64,000 nt of DNA from Sinorhizobium arboris LMG 14919 (GCF_000427465.1 NZ_ATYB01000014.1:765552-829551); one strand, 5' to 3'; shown: positions 54,611 to 64,000, numbered from the stretch's first letter. The notes: generated by a model not told the origin, from the letters alone. Numbers and translations are program-made.

Positions 54611-57600
54611 ATGAACGAGCGTTTCGACGGTTCGAAAAGCAACGGCGGGAATTCCGGCAGGGTCGGGGGGAGGACGGCCGCCCGCTATGCCTCGATGCTC
54701 GTGGAACTCGAGCAGCGGATCGCCTTCGACGGTGCGGCCGCCGAGACGCTCGAGCGTACGGACGGCGGGGACATGGCCGACGCGGCGGCCGACTCCGGCG
54801 CCGATGCGGATAGTGCGGCGGACGCCGGCGGTTACGTCGCGCTCGTGGACGCACTCGTCGACCGCGCGGCCGACGCTCCGCAGGGCGAAGCGTCCCTCGA
54901 TCCTCCGACGCAGATCGTGTTCATCGACAGCCGCGTCGAGCATCCGGAAAAGCTCCTTGCCGAGATCGGCGGCGACTACGAGATCGTGATGATCGACGCG
55001 GAGCGGGACGGCGTCGCCCAGATCGCCGAGGCGCTGGCGGGCCGGGAGAATGTCGATGCCGTCCACATCCTGTCGCATGGCGGCGCCGGGAACCTGATGC
55101 TGGGGTCGGGCGAGGTCGACTATGCCACCATTACCGGCGAATATGCCGACGAGTTCGAGGCCATCGGCGCATCGCTCTCGGAAAATGCCGACATCCTGAT
55201 CTACGGATGCGATTTTGCCGACGGTGCGGAAGGCGCGCGCGCGACCCAGGCGCTTGCGGCGCTCACCGGCGCCGACATCGCGGCCTCGACCGACGATACC
55301 GGCGCGGCCGAATTCGGCGGCGACTGGGTTCTGGAGGCCGAGACCGGGACGATCGAGGCGGCGGCGCTTTCGCCCGAAGGCTGGGACCATCTGCTTGCGC
55401 CGCCCAGTCTCTCGACGTTCGGGCCGAACCTCGTGAGCAACGGGTCCTTCGGCACGACGGCTCGCGACAGGGCTGGGTGGACGGCGGAAAGCGGCCTCTT
55501 CGAGGTGAATCCAATTTCCTCCTACGGTGTCGCAGCTTCGCCCGATGGCGGCTATGTGGCGGAAGTGGAGGGGGCCGTAGACTCAACCTATGTGGAGACG
55601 ACCGTCGCCACCGAAGTCGGCAAGACCTATGAATATTCGGTCTATGCCATCACCCGGACTACCCACAACACCGGCGACAGGGGTATTCTGTCGGTGAACG
55701 GCAACGCCGTTCTGAATTTCACGACGGACGGCAGCTGGAAGCTCTACACGGTCCGTTTCGAAGCGACTTCGACCTCTACCGTCCTGCGTATAACCTCGGA
55801 CGGCAGCACCAGCGGCATCAAAGCCGCGAACACCGACGGTGTCGGGCTGATCGTCGACGGCGTGTCGCTCCGGGAGGTCCGCAGCGCGGACTACACCGCC
55901 AGCTATACGGAGAACGGTACGGGCGTCGGCGTCGTCAATCCCGATCTCGTGATCCGGGACAGCGATGCGACGACGCTCGCTTCGGCGACGGTGAAGATCG
56001 CCAATTTTCAGGCTGGCGACGAGCTTTTCACCAGCGGCACCCTGCCGAGCGGAATTACCGCGAGCTACGCAAGCACGGGAGCCAATGCCGGAACGCTGAC
56101 GCTCAGCGGCAGTGCCAGCCTTGCAAATTACGAGGCGGCGCTGGATCTCGTGCAGTATCGCTCGACGTCCGAAGACCCTTCCACCACGCCGCGCACCATC
56201 GACGTTACCGTCAATGACGGGACGAACAGTTCGGGCGCCGCGGTCACGACGCTTGCGGTGGCGCGTGCCAACGATGCGCCGGTTCTGGGCGATAGGGTTC
56301 TGACCTACACGGCCCAGGAGGACGATCCCTCCCCGACGGGTGCGGTGGGGTCGCTGGTGTCGGCCTATACCGGCGGGATCACGGATGTGGATTCCGGCGC
56401 GAAGAAGGGTATCGCCATTACCGGGAATGCGCCCAGCAACGGCGTGTGGTGGTACACCACCAACGGCGGGACCACCTGGCAGCAGGTGGGCACGGTTTCG
56501 AACGCCAGCGCGCTGCTTCTGGCCGACAACCCGCAGACGCGGCTCTATTTCCAGGCCACAACGGCCGATTACAACGGCAGCGGCGGTACCTCGGCGCTGA
56601 CGTTCCGCGCCTGGGACCAGACCAGCGGGACGGCCGGCGGCAAGGTCACGACCGCCACGAACGGCGGCACGAGCGCCTTTTCGACCGCCACCGACACCGT
56701 CGCCGTTACGATCGCGGCGGTGAACGACGCGCCTGTGCTCGTCGATCAGGCGCGCGAGATGAATGCGCTCTACGAGGACAACAATTCGAATACGCCGTTC
56801 GGAGGCCCCAGCGGCGCTGTCGGGCAAGGCGTCACGGAAGGCGCCTTCTACATCAACAGTAACGGCTGGGTGACCGAGAACGCCTATGAGGGGACGGTGT
56901 TGCGGGGGATCGCCGTCGTCGGCGCCAATACCAGTCACGGAAAACTCTGGTACACGATCGACAACGGGCAGACCTGGCAGCAGATCGGTACCGTCTCCGA
57001 GAGCAATGCGCTTCTCCTGTCGAACGCCAGCACGACGCGTGTCTATTTCCAGCCCGCTGGCGACTATAACGGCACGATCGACGATGTGCTGACGATCCGC
57101 GCCTGGGACCAGACGCAGGGTACGAACGGCGCCTATTTCAACGTCGCGGCGAACGGCACCGGCGGCTCGACCGCCTTCTCCACGGCGACCGATACCGTCA
57201 AGCAGACGGTATATCCGATCACCGATGCCACCGCCGACAGCGTGACCACGCCGGAAGACATGGGCATAGTCATCGACGTGCTGGCCAATGACAGCTTCGA
57301 GAATACGGGCCGAACCATCACGGCCGTCAACGGGACGGCGATCGGCCTGAACGGTTCGGTTGCCGTCGCCAGCGGCACGGTGACGCTGATCGAGGAGGCG
57401 GGACGGCAGAAACTGCGCTTCACGCCTAAGGCGGACTATAACGGCAGTACTCCCAATCCCGCTTTCACCTACACCGTCACGTCCGGCGGCCTGACCGAGA
57501 CCGCCAACGTCACCGTCACCGTGACCGCGGTGGGGGATACGCCGCGCATCGACCTCGACACCACCACGTCCGGATCCGGCTATGCCGCCACATACGACCA

Positions 57601-60600
57601 GGGTCCGGCTCCCATCGGCAAGCTCGTCTCCGTCACCGATCCGGAGAACGACAATCTCACGTCGATGACGATCAGGCTGTTGAACGCCACCGCCGCCGAC
57701 CGCCTGTACCTGGCGGCTTCCGTGCCGGGCATCACCGCCAGTTCCAGCTTCGATAGCGCGGACAACAGCCTGACGCTGACACTCACCGGCAACGCGACGC
57801 TCGCCAACTACCAGACGGCGCTGGGCAGTGTCCGCTTCGAGAGCACGTCCGGCACGGTCGCCCAGCGCAGCATCGTCGTGAGCGCCGTCTCGGCCGCCTC
57901 GCCGACGGCGTCCAATGAGGCCGCAGCCACCTTTACGCCCCTCGACAGTGACGGCGACGGAACGGCCAATGCCGGCGATCTCGACGACGATAACGACGGC
58001 ATTCTGGACGTCATCGAGAACAGGGTTCCGGTGCCATCGCTTATCGACGGGTCGATGGAGGGCGCCAAAGATGTCGCCTGGACGGAGAACACCAACACCG
58101 GAAGTCTGAATTCGAACATCAACGGTTCGGGCTGGACTAGTTATTACGGATCGGCGGACAGCTGGAAGGGGAGTTTCTCGCTCGAGGGGACCGACTACTG
58201 GGGCGGAGCGATGAACGGCGTTCCCGGCGCCGCTGAGGGGGAGGTTTTCATCGCCCTGTACAACGGCTTCACCGCCGAAGCGATATCGAAGCAAATTCCG
58301 GCGTCTGCCGGCATACAAGTCGGCGACGAAGTTCAGATTTCCTTCAAGCAGATATTCGGCGGCGTCAATGGTGTCACTGAGCCGGGTACACAAGCAAACT
58401 TTATCTTCACCATCGATGGCGTCGCATATGACGGCGACACGCTTACCTACGAAGGGAACGTAGCAAAGCACTGGTCTGAATCGACGATCACTTTCCTCGC
58501 GACGTCGACGGCGCCGACCATCGTCGTATCGATTGGGGGGACAGGTGAGGCCAGATATCTTGGTCTGGATGATGTCCGGGTGTACAAGGTCGCGGATCTC
58601 AAGGTTGCGAGAGATGCCGACGGCGACGGCATCGTTAGCCGCCTCGACCTCGATTCCGACAATGACGGCATCACCGACAACGTCGAGGCGCAGGCGACCA
58701 GGGGCTACATCCTCCCGAGCGGCCAGGGTGCCGCGATGGCCGATGCCGACGATGACGGCCTCGACGAGGTTTACGACGCCGATAGCGCCAATACCGCGGT
58801 TTCCGCGAGCGTCGGCCTGACGCCGGTCGATACCGACGGCGACGGCACCCCGGACTTCCTCGACGCCGACAGCGACGGCGACGGCACGGCCGATATCGCC
58901 GAGCGGGACGACGGCAAGCCGACTTCGATCACCTCGACGACCGATAGCGACCGCGACGGGCTGCTGGACATCTTCGAGGGTTCGGACGCCAATGACGGCT
59001 ACGACGTCAATGACGAGAACCTGACGGGCACTACATTCAATCTCGCCGATACGGACAACGACACCGCCGCCGATGGCTCCGATGCTGCGCCGCGCGGGCG
59101 GGATCTCGACTATCGTGACAATGTCGTCATCCCGGTCGTCGACCTCGACGGCGACAACTCCTCGGGTGCGGCCGGTCTGGATTACACGGTGACCTATACG
59201 GAGGACGGCGCCGGCGTTGCGATCGCGGATGCGGACGTCACCATCACCGATGCCGACAGCGCCAACATGACGGGCGCCACCGTCACGCTGGCGAACCCGC
59301 AGGCCGGCGACCGGCTGCTGGTCGACGGCTCGGCCGCCGCATCGGGAACGCTTTCGAACGGGATAGCCTGGACGCGCACGGACACCGTCGTCACGCTGTC
59401 CGGCAGCTTCACTAGGGCGCAGTATCAGGAGGCGCTCAAGCGCATCACCTTCAGGAGCACCAGCCAGACACCCTCGACGCAGCCGCGGCAGGTGAAGGTG
59501 ACGGTCAATGACGGAACGAACACGTCCGCTGCCGCCACGACGACGATCACGGTGACGGCGGTCAACGACGCGCCGGTCAACACGGTCCCGGGGGCACAGA
59601 CGACGGCAGAAGATGCGACGCTGACCTTCAGCGCGGCCAACGGCAATGCCATCACGGTCAATGACGCGGACGGCGGCACGCTGACGGTGATGCTTGGTGT
59701 CACCAACGGCACGCTGACGCTGTCGGGCACGGCCGGCCTCAGCTTCACATCCGGCGACGGCACGGCCGACCAGACGATGACCTTCAGCGGTACGGCGGCT
59801 GAGATCAACGCGGCGCTGAACGGGGCGTCCTACACGCCGACGGCCGACTACAACGGCTCGGCGCAGCTGACGATCATGACTTCGGACGGGACGCTTTCGG
59901 ACAGCGACACGGTGGCGATCGCGGTGACGGCGGTGGCCGACATCGCCAACGACAATGCGACGACGAACGAGGACACCGCGGTCACGATCGACGTCCTTGC
60001 CAACGACAGCTTCGAGAATGCCGGCCGGACGATCACCGCCGTCAACGGGACGGCGATCGGCCTGAACGGTTCGGTTGCCGTCGCCAGCGGCACGGTGACG
60101 CTGATCGAGGAGGCGGGACGGCAGAAACTGCGCTTCACGCCTAAGGCGGACTATAACGGCAGTACTCCCAATCCCGCTTTCACCTACACCGTCACGTCCG
60201 GTGGCCTGACCGAGACCGCCGACGTCACCGTCACCGTGACCGCGGTGGCGGATGCGCCGCGCATCGACCTCGACACCACCACGTTCGGATCCGGCTATGC
60301 CGCCACATACGACCAGGGTCCGGTTCCCATCGGCAAGCTCGTCTCCGTCACCGATCCGGAGAACGACAATCTCACGTCGATGACGATCAGGCTGTTGAAC
60401 GCCACCGCCGCCGACCGCCTGTACCTGGCGGCTTCCGTGCCGGGCATCACCGCCAGTTCCAGCTTCGACAGCGCGGACAACAGCCTGACGCTGACACTCA
60501 CCGGCGACGCGACGCTCGCCAACTACCAGACGGCGCTGGGCAGTGTCCGCTTCGAGAGCACGTCCGGCACGGTCGCCCAGCGCAGCATCGTCGTGAGCGC

Positions 60601-63600
60601 CGTCTCGGCCGCCTCGCCGACGGCGTCCAATGAGGCCGCGGCCACCTTTACGCCCCTCGACAGTGACGGCGACGGTACTGCCAACGCCGGCGATATCGAC
60701 GACGACAATGACGGGATACTCGACACCTTGGAATACACTGTATACGAGCCAGCGGATTATTTGGGGCCGGGAAATTGGGCCATCCCCGTTCTCAGCGGAG
60801 CGCAAGTTACAGTAGGTTCTCTCCCGGCGTTGAACGACGGGGATTTTGATTCCTCCTTAAGGATCGATCCATCTGGGGAAGAGGCGGACTATCCCGATTT
60901 CACTCTAAGATTCGATGGGGCGGCAGGCTTGCCTTCGGGAGGGTTAACGGTCGACACATTCGTAATCGCTAACGACGTATCGCCCGTCGACGGCGCTGGC
61001 GAGGGAGACGGATTGCGTGACGTCACCCTGATACTTTTCGATGCAGACGGTAACGAACTCGGCCGCGAGTCTCTCAGGGATCTTCGCACGGATCACTATC
61101 AGGATACCAACCCGGATTACTACGCGCTGAGCCAGACTTACTCTGGGGTTGCCTCCTTTGCTGTTGTCGCCGGTAGTAGCTATACCTACGGGCCGCAGCC
61201 GGGTAACGAGACGCAGGTTCGAGAAATAGGCCTTGCGCTGCGCAATGTTGCGCTTGTTCAGCGCGACAGAGACGGCGACGGTCTTTATGATCATCAGGAT
61301 ATCGATTCTGACAATGACGGCATCACCGACAACGTCGAAGCGCAGGCGACCGAAAGCTACATCCTTCCGAGCGGCCAAGGCGCTGCGATGGCCGATGCCG
61401 ACAATGACGGTCTCGACGACGTCTATGACGCCGACACCGCCGATACGTCGGTTTCCGCGAGCGCTGGGCTGACGCCGGTCGACACCGACGGCGACGGCAC
61501 CCCGGACTACCTCGACGCCGACAGCGACGCCGACGGTATCGCCGATATCGCCGAGCGGGACGACGGTAAGCCGACTTCGGTCACCTCGACGGCCGACAGC
61601 GACGGCGACGGGCTGCTCGACATCTTCGAGGGCGCGAACGTCAAAGACGGCTACGACGTCAATGACGAGAACCTGACGGGCACTACATTCAATCTCGCCG
61701 ATACGGACAACGACACCGCCGCCGATGGCTCCGATGCTGCGCCGCGCGGGCGGGATCTCGACTATCGTGACAATGTCGCCACGCCGGTCATAGATCTCGA
61801 CGCCAACAACTCCTCGGGCGCGGCTGGCCTTGACTATACGGTGAACTATACGGAGGACGGCGCCGGCGTTGCGATCGCGGATGCGGACGTCACCATCACC
61901 GATGCCGACAGCGCCAACATGACGGGCGCCACCGTCACGCTGGCGAACCCGCAGGCCGGCGACCGGCTGCTGGTCGACGGCTCGGCCGCCGCATCGGGAA
62001 CGCTTTCGAACGGGATAGCCTGGACGCGCACGGACACCGTCGTCACGCTGTCCGGCAGCTTCACTAGGGCGCAGTATCAGGAGGCGCTCAAGCGCATCAC
62101 CATCAACGTCTTGCAGAACGACACCGATCCGGACGGCGATTCGCTGAGCGTGACCTCGGCCACGGCCGGCTTCGGCACGGTGAGCATCAACGCGGACGGA
62201 ACGCTGAGCTACGCGCCGGCCGCCAATTTCAACGGCACGGACACGATCACCTACACGATCGCCGACGGAAACGGGGGTGTTTCCACCGCCCAGGTCACCA
62301 TCACGGTCAATGCGGTCAACGACGAGCCGACCGGCGAGGACATCTCGGATGAGGTGGACAATGACGGCCAGGTGAAGACCGGGACCGAGGCGGTCGATCT
62401 TTCGGTCTATTTCAGCGACGTCGACGGCGACGATCTGAAGTTTGCCGTTATTACGCAGCTGCCGCCCGGTCTTTCGATCGACGCCGACACCGGGGTCGTC
62501 AGCGGCACCGTCGCAAGCAATGCCAGCCAGGGCGGACCGAACGGCGACGGTGTCTATACGGTCACGGTCGCGGCCGATGACGGCCAGGGCGGCGTGGTCA
62601 GACAGACGTTTACATGGACGATCTCCAATCTGCCGCCGACGGCTGTCAACGACACGCTGCCGGGCGCCGGATCGGTTGCGGAGGATTCAACCACCACGGC
62701 CGTCGCCGCGACCGACGGACTGCTGGACAACGACAGCGATCCCGACGGCGACCCGATCCGCGTGTCCGCCGTCATGGGTTCGCCGGTGTCGCCCGGGAGC
62801 CCTGCGACCGTGACCGGTTCGAACGGCGGCACGTTCGTGGTCAATTCAGACGGCAGCTACAGCTTCACGCCCGACGGCGCCTTCGAAGATCTCCAGGCCG
62901 GCGAAAGCCGCAGCACGACCATCACCTACACCTTGGCGGATTCCGACAGCCATACGGACACGGCGACGCTCACGGTCATCGTCACAGGCGTCAATGACGC
63001 TCCGACCGTGGATGCGGACGGGCTGCCCGACGTGACGAAGGCCGATGGTGCATCGCTCGATGCCGAGCCGCTGGACATGTCGGAATATTTCCAGGATGTC
63101 GAGAGCGATACGCTGACCTTCAGCGCTACGGGGCTTCCGGCCGGTCTGTCGATCGACGCCGCGACCGGGGAGATCACGGGCACGATCGCCAGCAACGCCT
63201 CGACGATGAGTCCCTATACCGTAACCATAACCGCCGATGACGGTCAGGGCGGCCAGGTCTCGGCTGAGTTCACCTTCACGGTGACCAACCCGGCGCCGAC
63301 CGCGGAAAACGATGCGGCGACCACATCAGAGGATACGCCCGTCGACATTGCGGTGATTGGCAACGACACCGATCCGGACGGCGACGTCCTGTCCGTCGAC
63401 ACCATGGTGCCGCCCGCGGCGGGCAACGGAACGGTGACGATCAATGCCGACGGCACCTTGCACTACGTGCCCGATCCCGACTTCTACGGTACCGACACCA
63501 TCACCTATCGCGTCACCGACGGGCAGGGCGGCTACAGCACCGGTTCGGTAACGGTAACCGTGACGGCGGTGAATGATCCGCCGGTGGTCGATCTCGACGC

Positions 63601-64000
63601 GTCCGGAGCCGGGCTCGGCCATGCCGCGATCTTCACGGAGGGCGATGCGCCCGTTGCCATTGCCGACGGCGATGCGGCGGCCTTCGACGCCGAGGACGAG
63701 ATCGTCAGGCTCGACGTGACCCTCGGCGGCTTCGCCGACGGCCCGGCGGAGGTGATCGGAATCGGTGCCGCGGACAGTGTCACCGTCGGCGTCGCGGGCA
63801 GCGGCACCGTCACCTTCGGCGACACGACCTTCGCCTACCGCTACGACCCGGCAACCGGCCTTGCCTTCACCAATGTTTCGGGCGCCGCGGTCCCGATGCC
63901 GGGCGAGGACGTGACCGCGCTGCTGCGGGCGATCACCTATCAAAGCACGACCGAAGACCCGACCGCCGGCGACCGGACGCTGACCTTTACGGCCACAGAC
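54611..64000 (+). CDS. Giant DUF4347/cadherin-type adhesin, 5' part
   Basis: Frame open from ATG 54611 to the window edge, 3130 codons, no stop. An LEPRxxFDGA-like motif (LEQRIAFDGAAAETLE, 33-48) and a DUF4347 domain (about 101-260, VHILSHGGAGN, LIYGCDFADG) start the protein; a jelly-roll-like domain (about 275-420) follows, then many cadherin-like/VCBS-type repeats with 'VNDAPV', 'NDTDPDGD' and 'ADYNGS' signatures and TSP3-like calcium stretches (DSDGDGTANAGDLDDDNDG). No signal peptide, so type I secretion through a C-terminal signal beyond the window is expected. Probable role is surface adhesion/biofilm. Secretion genes are not in the window. Confidence 0.88.
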   Translation, partial: MNERFDGSKSNGGNSGRVGGRTAARYASMLVELEQRIAFDGAAAETLERTDGGDMADAAADSGADADSAADAGGYVALVDALVDRAADAPQGEASLDPPTQIVFIDSRVEHPEKLLAEIGGDYEIVMIDAERDGVAQIAEALAGRENVDAVHILSHGGAGNLMLGSGEVDYATITGEYADEFEAIGASLSENADILIYGCDFADGAEGARATQALAALTGADIAASTDDTGAAEFGGDWVLEAETGTIEAAALSPEGWDHLLAPPSLSTFGPNLVSNGSFGTTARDRAGWTAESGLFEVNPISSYGVAASPDGGYVAEVEGAVDSTYVETTVATEVGKTYEYSVYAITRTTHNTGDRGILSVNGNAVLNFTTDGSWKLYTVRFEATSTSTVLRITSDGSTSGIKAANTDGVGLIVDGVSLREVRSADYTASYTENGTGVGVVNPDLVIRDSDATTLASATVKIANFQAGDELFTSGTLPSGITASYASTGANAGTLTLSGSASLANYEAALDLVQYRSTSEDPSTTPRTIDVTVNDGTNSSGAAVTTLAVARANDAPVLGDRVLTYTAQEDDPSPTGAVGSLVSAYTGGITDVDSGAKKGIAITGNAPSNGVWWYTTNGGTTWQQVGTVSNASALLLADNPQTRLYFQATTADYNGSGGTSALTFRAWDQTSGTAGGKVTTATNGGTSAFSTATDTVAVTIAAVNDAPVLVDQAREMNALYEDNNSNTPFGGPSGAVGQGVTEGAFYINSNGWVTENAYEGTVLRGIAVVGANTSHGKLWYTIDNGQTWQQIGTVSESNALLLSNASTTRVYFQPAGDYNGTIDDVLTIRAWDQTQGTNGAYFNVAANGTGGSTAFSTATDTVKQTVYPITDATADSVTTPEDMGIVIDVLANDSFENTGRTITAVNGTAIGLNGSVAVASGTVTLIEEAGRQKLRFTPKADYNGSTPNPAFTYTVTSGGLTETANVTVTVTAVGDTPRIDLDTTTSGSGYAATYDQGPAPIGKLVSVTDPENDNLTSMTIRLLNATAADRLYLAASVPGITASSSFDSADNSLTLTLTGNATLANYQTALGSVRFESTSGTVAQRSIVVSAVSAASPTASNEAAATFTPLDSDGDGTANAGDLDDDNDGILDVIENRVPVPSLIDGSMEGAKDVAWTENTNTGSLNSNINGSGWTSYYGSADSWKGSFSLEGTDYWGGAMNGVPGAAEGEVFIALYNGFTAEAISKQIPASAGIQVGDEVQISFKQIFGGVNGVTEPGTQANFIFTIDGVAYDGDTLTYEGNVAKHWSESTITFLATSTAPTIVVSIGGTGEARYLGLDDVRVYKVADLKVARDADGDGIVSRLDLDSDNDGITDNVEAQATRGYILPSGQGAAMADADDDGLDEVYDADSANTAVSASVGLTPVDTDGDGTPDFLDADSDGDGTADIAERDDGKPTSITSTTDSDRDGLLDIFEGSDANDGYDVNDENLTGTTFNLADTDNDTAADGSDAAPRGRDLDYRDNVVIPVVDLDGDNSSGAAGLDYTVTYTEDGAGVAIADADVTITDADSANMTGATVTLANPQAGDRLLVDGSAAASGTLSNGIAWTRTDTVVTLSGSFTRAQYQEALKRITFRSTSQTPSTQPRQVKVTVNDGTNTSAAATTTITVTAVNDAPVNTVPGAQTTAEDATLTFSAANGNAITVNDADGGTLTVMLGVTNGTLTLSGTAGLSFTSGDGTADQTMTFSGTAAEINAALNGASYTPTADYNGSAQLTIMTSDGTLSDSDTVAIAVTAVADIANDNATTNEDTAVTIDVLANDSFENAGRTITAVNGTAIGLNGSVAVASGTVTLIEEAGRQKLRFTPKADYNGSTPNPAFTYTVTSGGLTETADVTVTVTAVADAPRIDLDTTTFGSGYAATYDQGPVPIGKLVSVTDPENDNLTSMTIRLLNATAADRLYLAASVPGITASSSFDSADNSLTLTLTGDATLANYQTALGSVRFESTSGTVAQRSIVVSAVSAASPTASNEAAATFTPLDSDGDGTANAGDIDDDNDGILDTLEYTVYEPADYLGPGNWAIPVLSGAQVTVGSLPALNDGDFDSSLRIDPSGEEADYPDFTLRFDGAAGLPSGGLTVDTFVIANDVSPVDGAGEGDGLRDVTLILFDADGNELGRESLRDLRTDHYQDTNPDYYALSQTYSGVASFAVVAGSSYTYGPQPGNETQVREIGLALRNVALVQRDRDGDGLYDHQDIDSDNDGITDNVEAQATESYILPSGQGAAMADADNDGLDDVYDADTADTSVSASAGLTPVDTDGDGTPDYLDADSDADGIADIAERDDGKPTSVTSTADSDGDGLLDIFEGANVKDGYDVNDENLTGTTFNLADTDNDTAADGSDAAPRGRDLDYRDNVATPVIDLDANNSSGAAGLDYTVNYTEDGAGVAIADADVTITDADSANMTGATVTLANPQAGDRLLVDGSAAASGTLSNGIAWTRTDTVVTLSGSFTRAQYQEALKRITINVLQNDTDPDGDSLSVTSATAGFGTVSINADGTLSYAPAANFNGTDTITYTIADGNGGVSTAQVTITVNAVNDEPTGEDISDEVDNDGQVKTGTEAVDLSVYFSDVDGDDLKFAVITQLPPGLSIDADTGVVSGTVASNASQGGPNGDGVYTVTVAADDGQGGVVRQTFTWTISNLPPTAVNDTLPGAGSVAEDSTTTAVAATDGLLDNDSDPDGDPIRVSAVMGSPVSPGSPATVTGSNGGTFVVNSDGSYSFTPDGAFEDLQAGESRSTTITYTLADSDSHTDTATLTVIVTGVNDAPTVDADGLPDVTKADGASLDAEPLDMSEYFQDVESDTLTFSATGLPAGLSIDAATGEITGTIASNASTMSPYTVTITADDGQGGQVSAEFTFTVTNPAPTAENDAATTSEDTPVDIAVIGNDTDPDGDVLSVDTMVPPAAGNGTVTINADGTLHYVPDPDFYGTDTITYRVTDGQGGYSTGSVTVTVTAVNDPPVVDLDASGAGLGHAAIFTEGDAPVAIADGDAAAFDAEDEIVRLDVTLGGFADGPAEVIGIGAADSVTVGVAGSGTVTFGDTTFAYRYDPATGLAFTNVSGAAVPMPGEDVTALLRAITYQSTTEDPTAGDRTLTFTATD
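57323..57960 (+). repeat. Adhesin repeat A, copy 1
   Basis: A 638-base segment repeated nearly identically at 60038-60675 (offset 2715, no net indel). It codes for the AVNGTAIGLNGSVAVA... cadherin-like domain, the TYTVTSGGLTETA part, the RIDLDTTT segment and the start of the TSP3 calcium stretch. Confidence 0.9.
58015..58615 (+). other. Adhesin cassette 1 (unique)
   Basis: Between repeats A and B of unit 1, codes for about 200 residues beginning RVPVPSLIDGSMEG, with GWTSYYGSADSW and YLGLDDVRVYKV; resembles carbohydrate-binding jelly-roll domains. It has no counterpart in unit 2. Confidence 0.6.
58652..59448 (+). repeat. Adhesin repeat B, copy 1
   Basis: A 797-base segment repeated at 61304-62100 (offset 2652, no net indel). 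It codes for the DSDNDGITDNVEAQAT calcium region, the LTPVDTDGDGTPD and GRDLDYRDNV segments, and most of a cadherin-like domain ending ALKRIT. Confidence 0.9.
60038..60675 (+). repeat. Adhesin repeat A, copy 2
   Basis: Second copy of repeat A, nearly identical to 57323-57960. A few substitutions only, for example SGSG to FGSG and GNAT to GDAT in the protein. Confidence 0.9.
60726..61290 (+). other. Adhesin cassette 2 (unique, AT-richer)
   Basis: Between repeats A and B of unit 2, about 190 residues starting YTVYEPADYLGPGNWAIPVL and containing VSPVDGAGEGDGLRDVTLIL. It is unrelated to cassette 1. Codons such as TTA, CTA and AGA, rare elsewhere in this window, appear here, suggesting a different origin. 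Confidence 0.6.
61304..62100 (+). repeat. Adhesin repeat B, copy 2
   Basis: Second copy of repeat B. Ends at the junction cgcatcac, after which the sequence departs from copy 1. Confidence 0.9.

Noticed and set aside
54412..54813. 133-codon plus frame before and over the adhesin start
   Set aside because: It overlaps the adhesin N-terminus in another frame, contains an Arg-rich shadow translation, and has no ribosome binding site.
55583..60805. Minus-strand open frame of 1740 codons across the adhesin gene
   Set aside because: It lies antisense to the adhesin, whose plus frame has clear domain signatures and in-frame repeats. The antisense product is basic, repetitive and has no domain. It is a by-product of high GC and codon periodicity.
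1..64000. tRNA, rRNA, CRISPR arrays, insertion sequences, prophage
   Set aside because: I looked for clover-leaf ends, transposase motifs and regularly spaced direct repeats and found none. The only regular repeat is the 77-bp one, whose units have no spacer diversity.

Overview
The window reads as a chromosomal segment of an alphaproteobacterial rhizobium, most likely Sinorhizobium/Ensifer. The evidence is the high GC content, dense gene packing, and recognisable rhizobial loci: a MucR zinc-finger regulator, the FeuN-FeuP-FeuQ signalling module, the cycHJKL cytochrome c maturation operon followed by a DegP protease, glnE, and two DivK-type hybrid-free histidine kinases that I read as DivJ and PleC. 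The gene order divJ ... feuP ... cycHJKL-degP ... pleC agrees with what I remember of the S. meliloti chromosome; that is recall, not a search.

Layout. 1-2250: end of a PhaG/MnhG antiporter subunit, mucR, a SufE-family gene and a DUF5330 membrane protein. 2740-8600: divJ overlapping a peptidoglycan-binding protein, then DUF1491, DUF2336, SH3-domain, DUF883-like and small-protein genes. 8700-13360: DUF1254/DUF1214 pair, a bifunctional penicillin-binding protein, a YcgN-type cysteine cluster protein, an MmcQ/YjbR protein and a 46-residue protein. 13850-16850: feuN-feuP-feuQ and a lipoprotein. 17020-25100: cycHJKL, degP and a second OmpR-type two-component pair. 25130-33660: glnE convergent with pleC, then pepN. 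34080-39330: two transporters, two very small protein genes, a divergent uracil-DNA glycosylase and a stand-alone Hsp70. 39600-44020: ETF-ubiquinone oxidoreductase whose 3' end is triplicated in a 77-bp tandem repeat, then a quaternary-amine binding protein and permease without an ATPase gene. 44090-54040: oxidoreductase/HxlR pair, a lipid kinase and membrane glycosyltransferase/flippase group, AMP nucleosidase, YnfA, two more tiny membrane proteins, a GST and a small secreted protein. 54611 to the window edge: the first 3130 codons of a giant DUF4347/cadherin-type adhesin.

How the parts fit. Much of the left half is envelope and cell-cycle biology: DivJ and PleC are the opposing enzymes acting on DivK, which controls CtrA, and I find one exact CtrA consensus box (8205-8220) and weaker ones nearby. 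FeuPQ, a second sensor pair, DegP, PBP, peptidoglycan-binding and SH3 proteins all concern the periplasm. The adhesin gene is internally the most dynamic region: two nearly identical flanks (A and B) surround two unrelated cassettes, and the second copy ends in an abrupt in-frame domain junction.

I see no rRNA, tRNA, CRISPR array, insertion sequence or prophage. The most unusual items are the adhesin cassette architecture, the triplicated ETF-QO gene end, a 20-base operator-like motif shared by two distant promoters, the glycosylase lacking half of its iron-sulphur cysteines, and several tiny genes with good ribosome binding sites.
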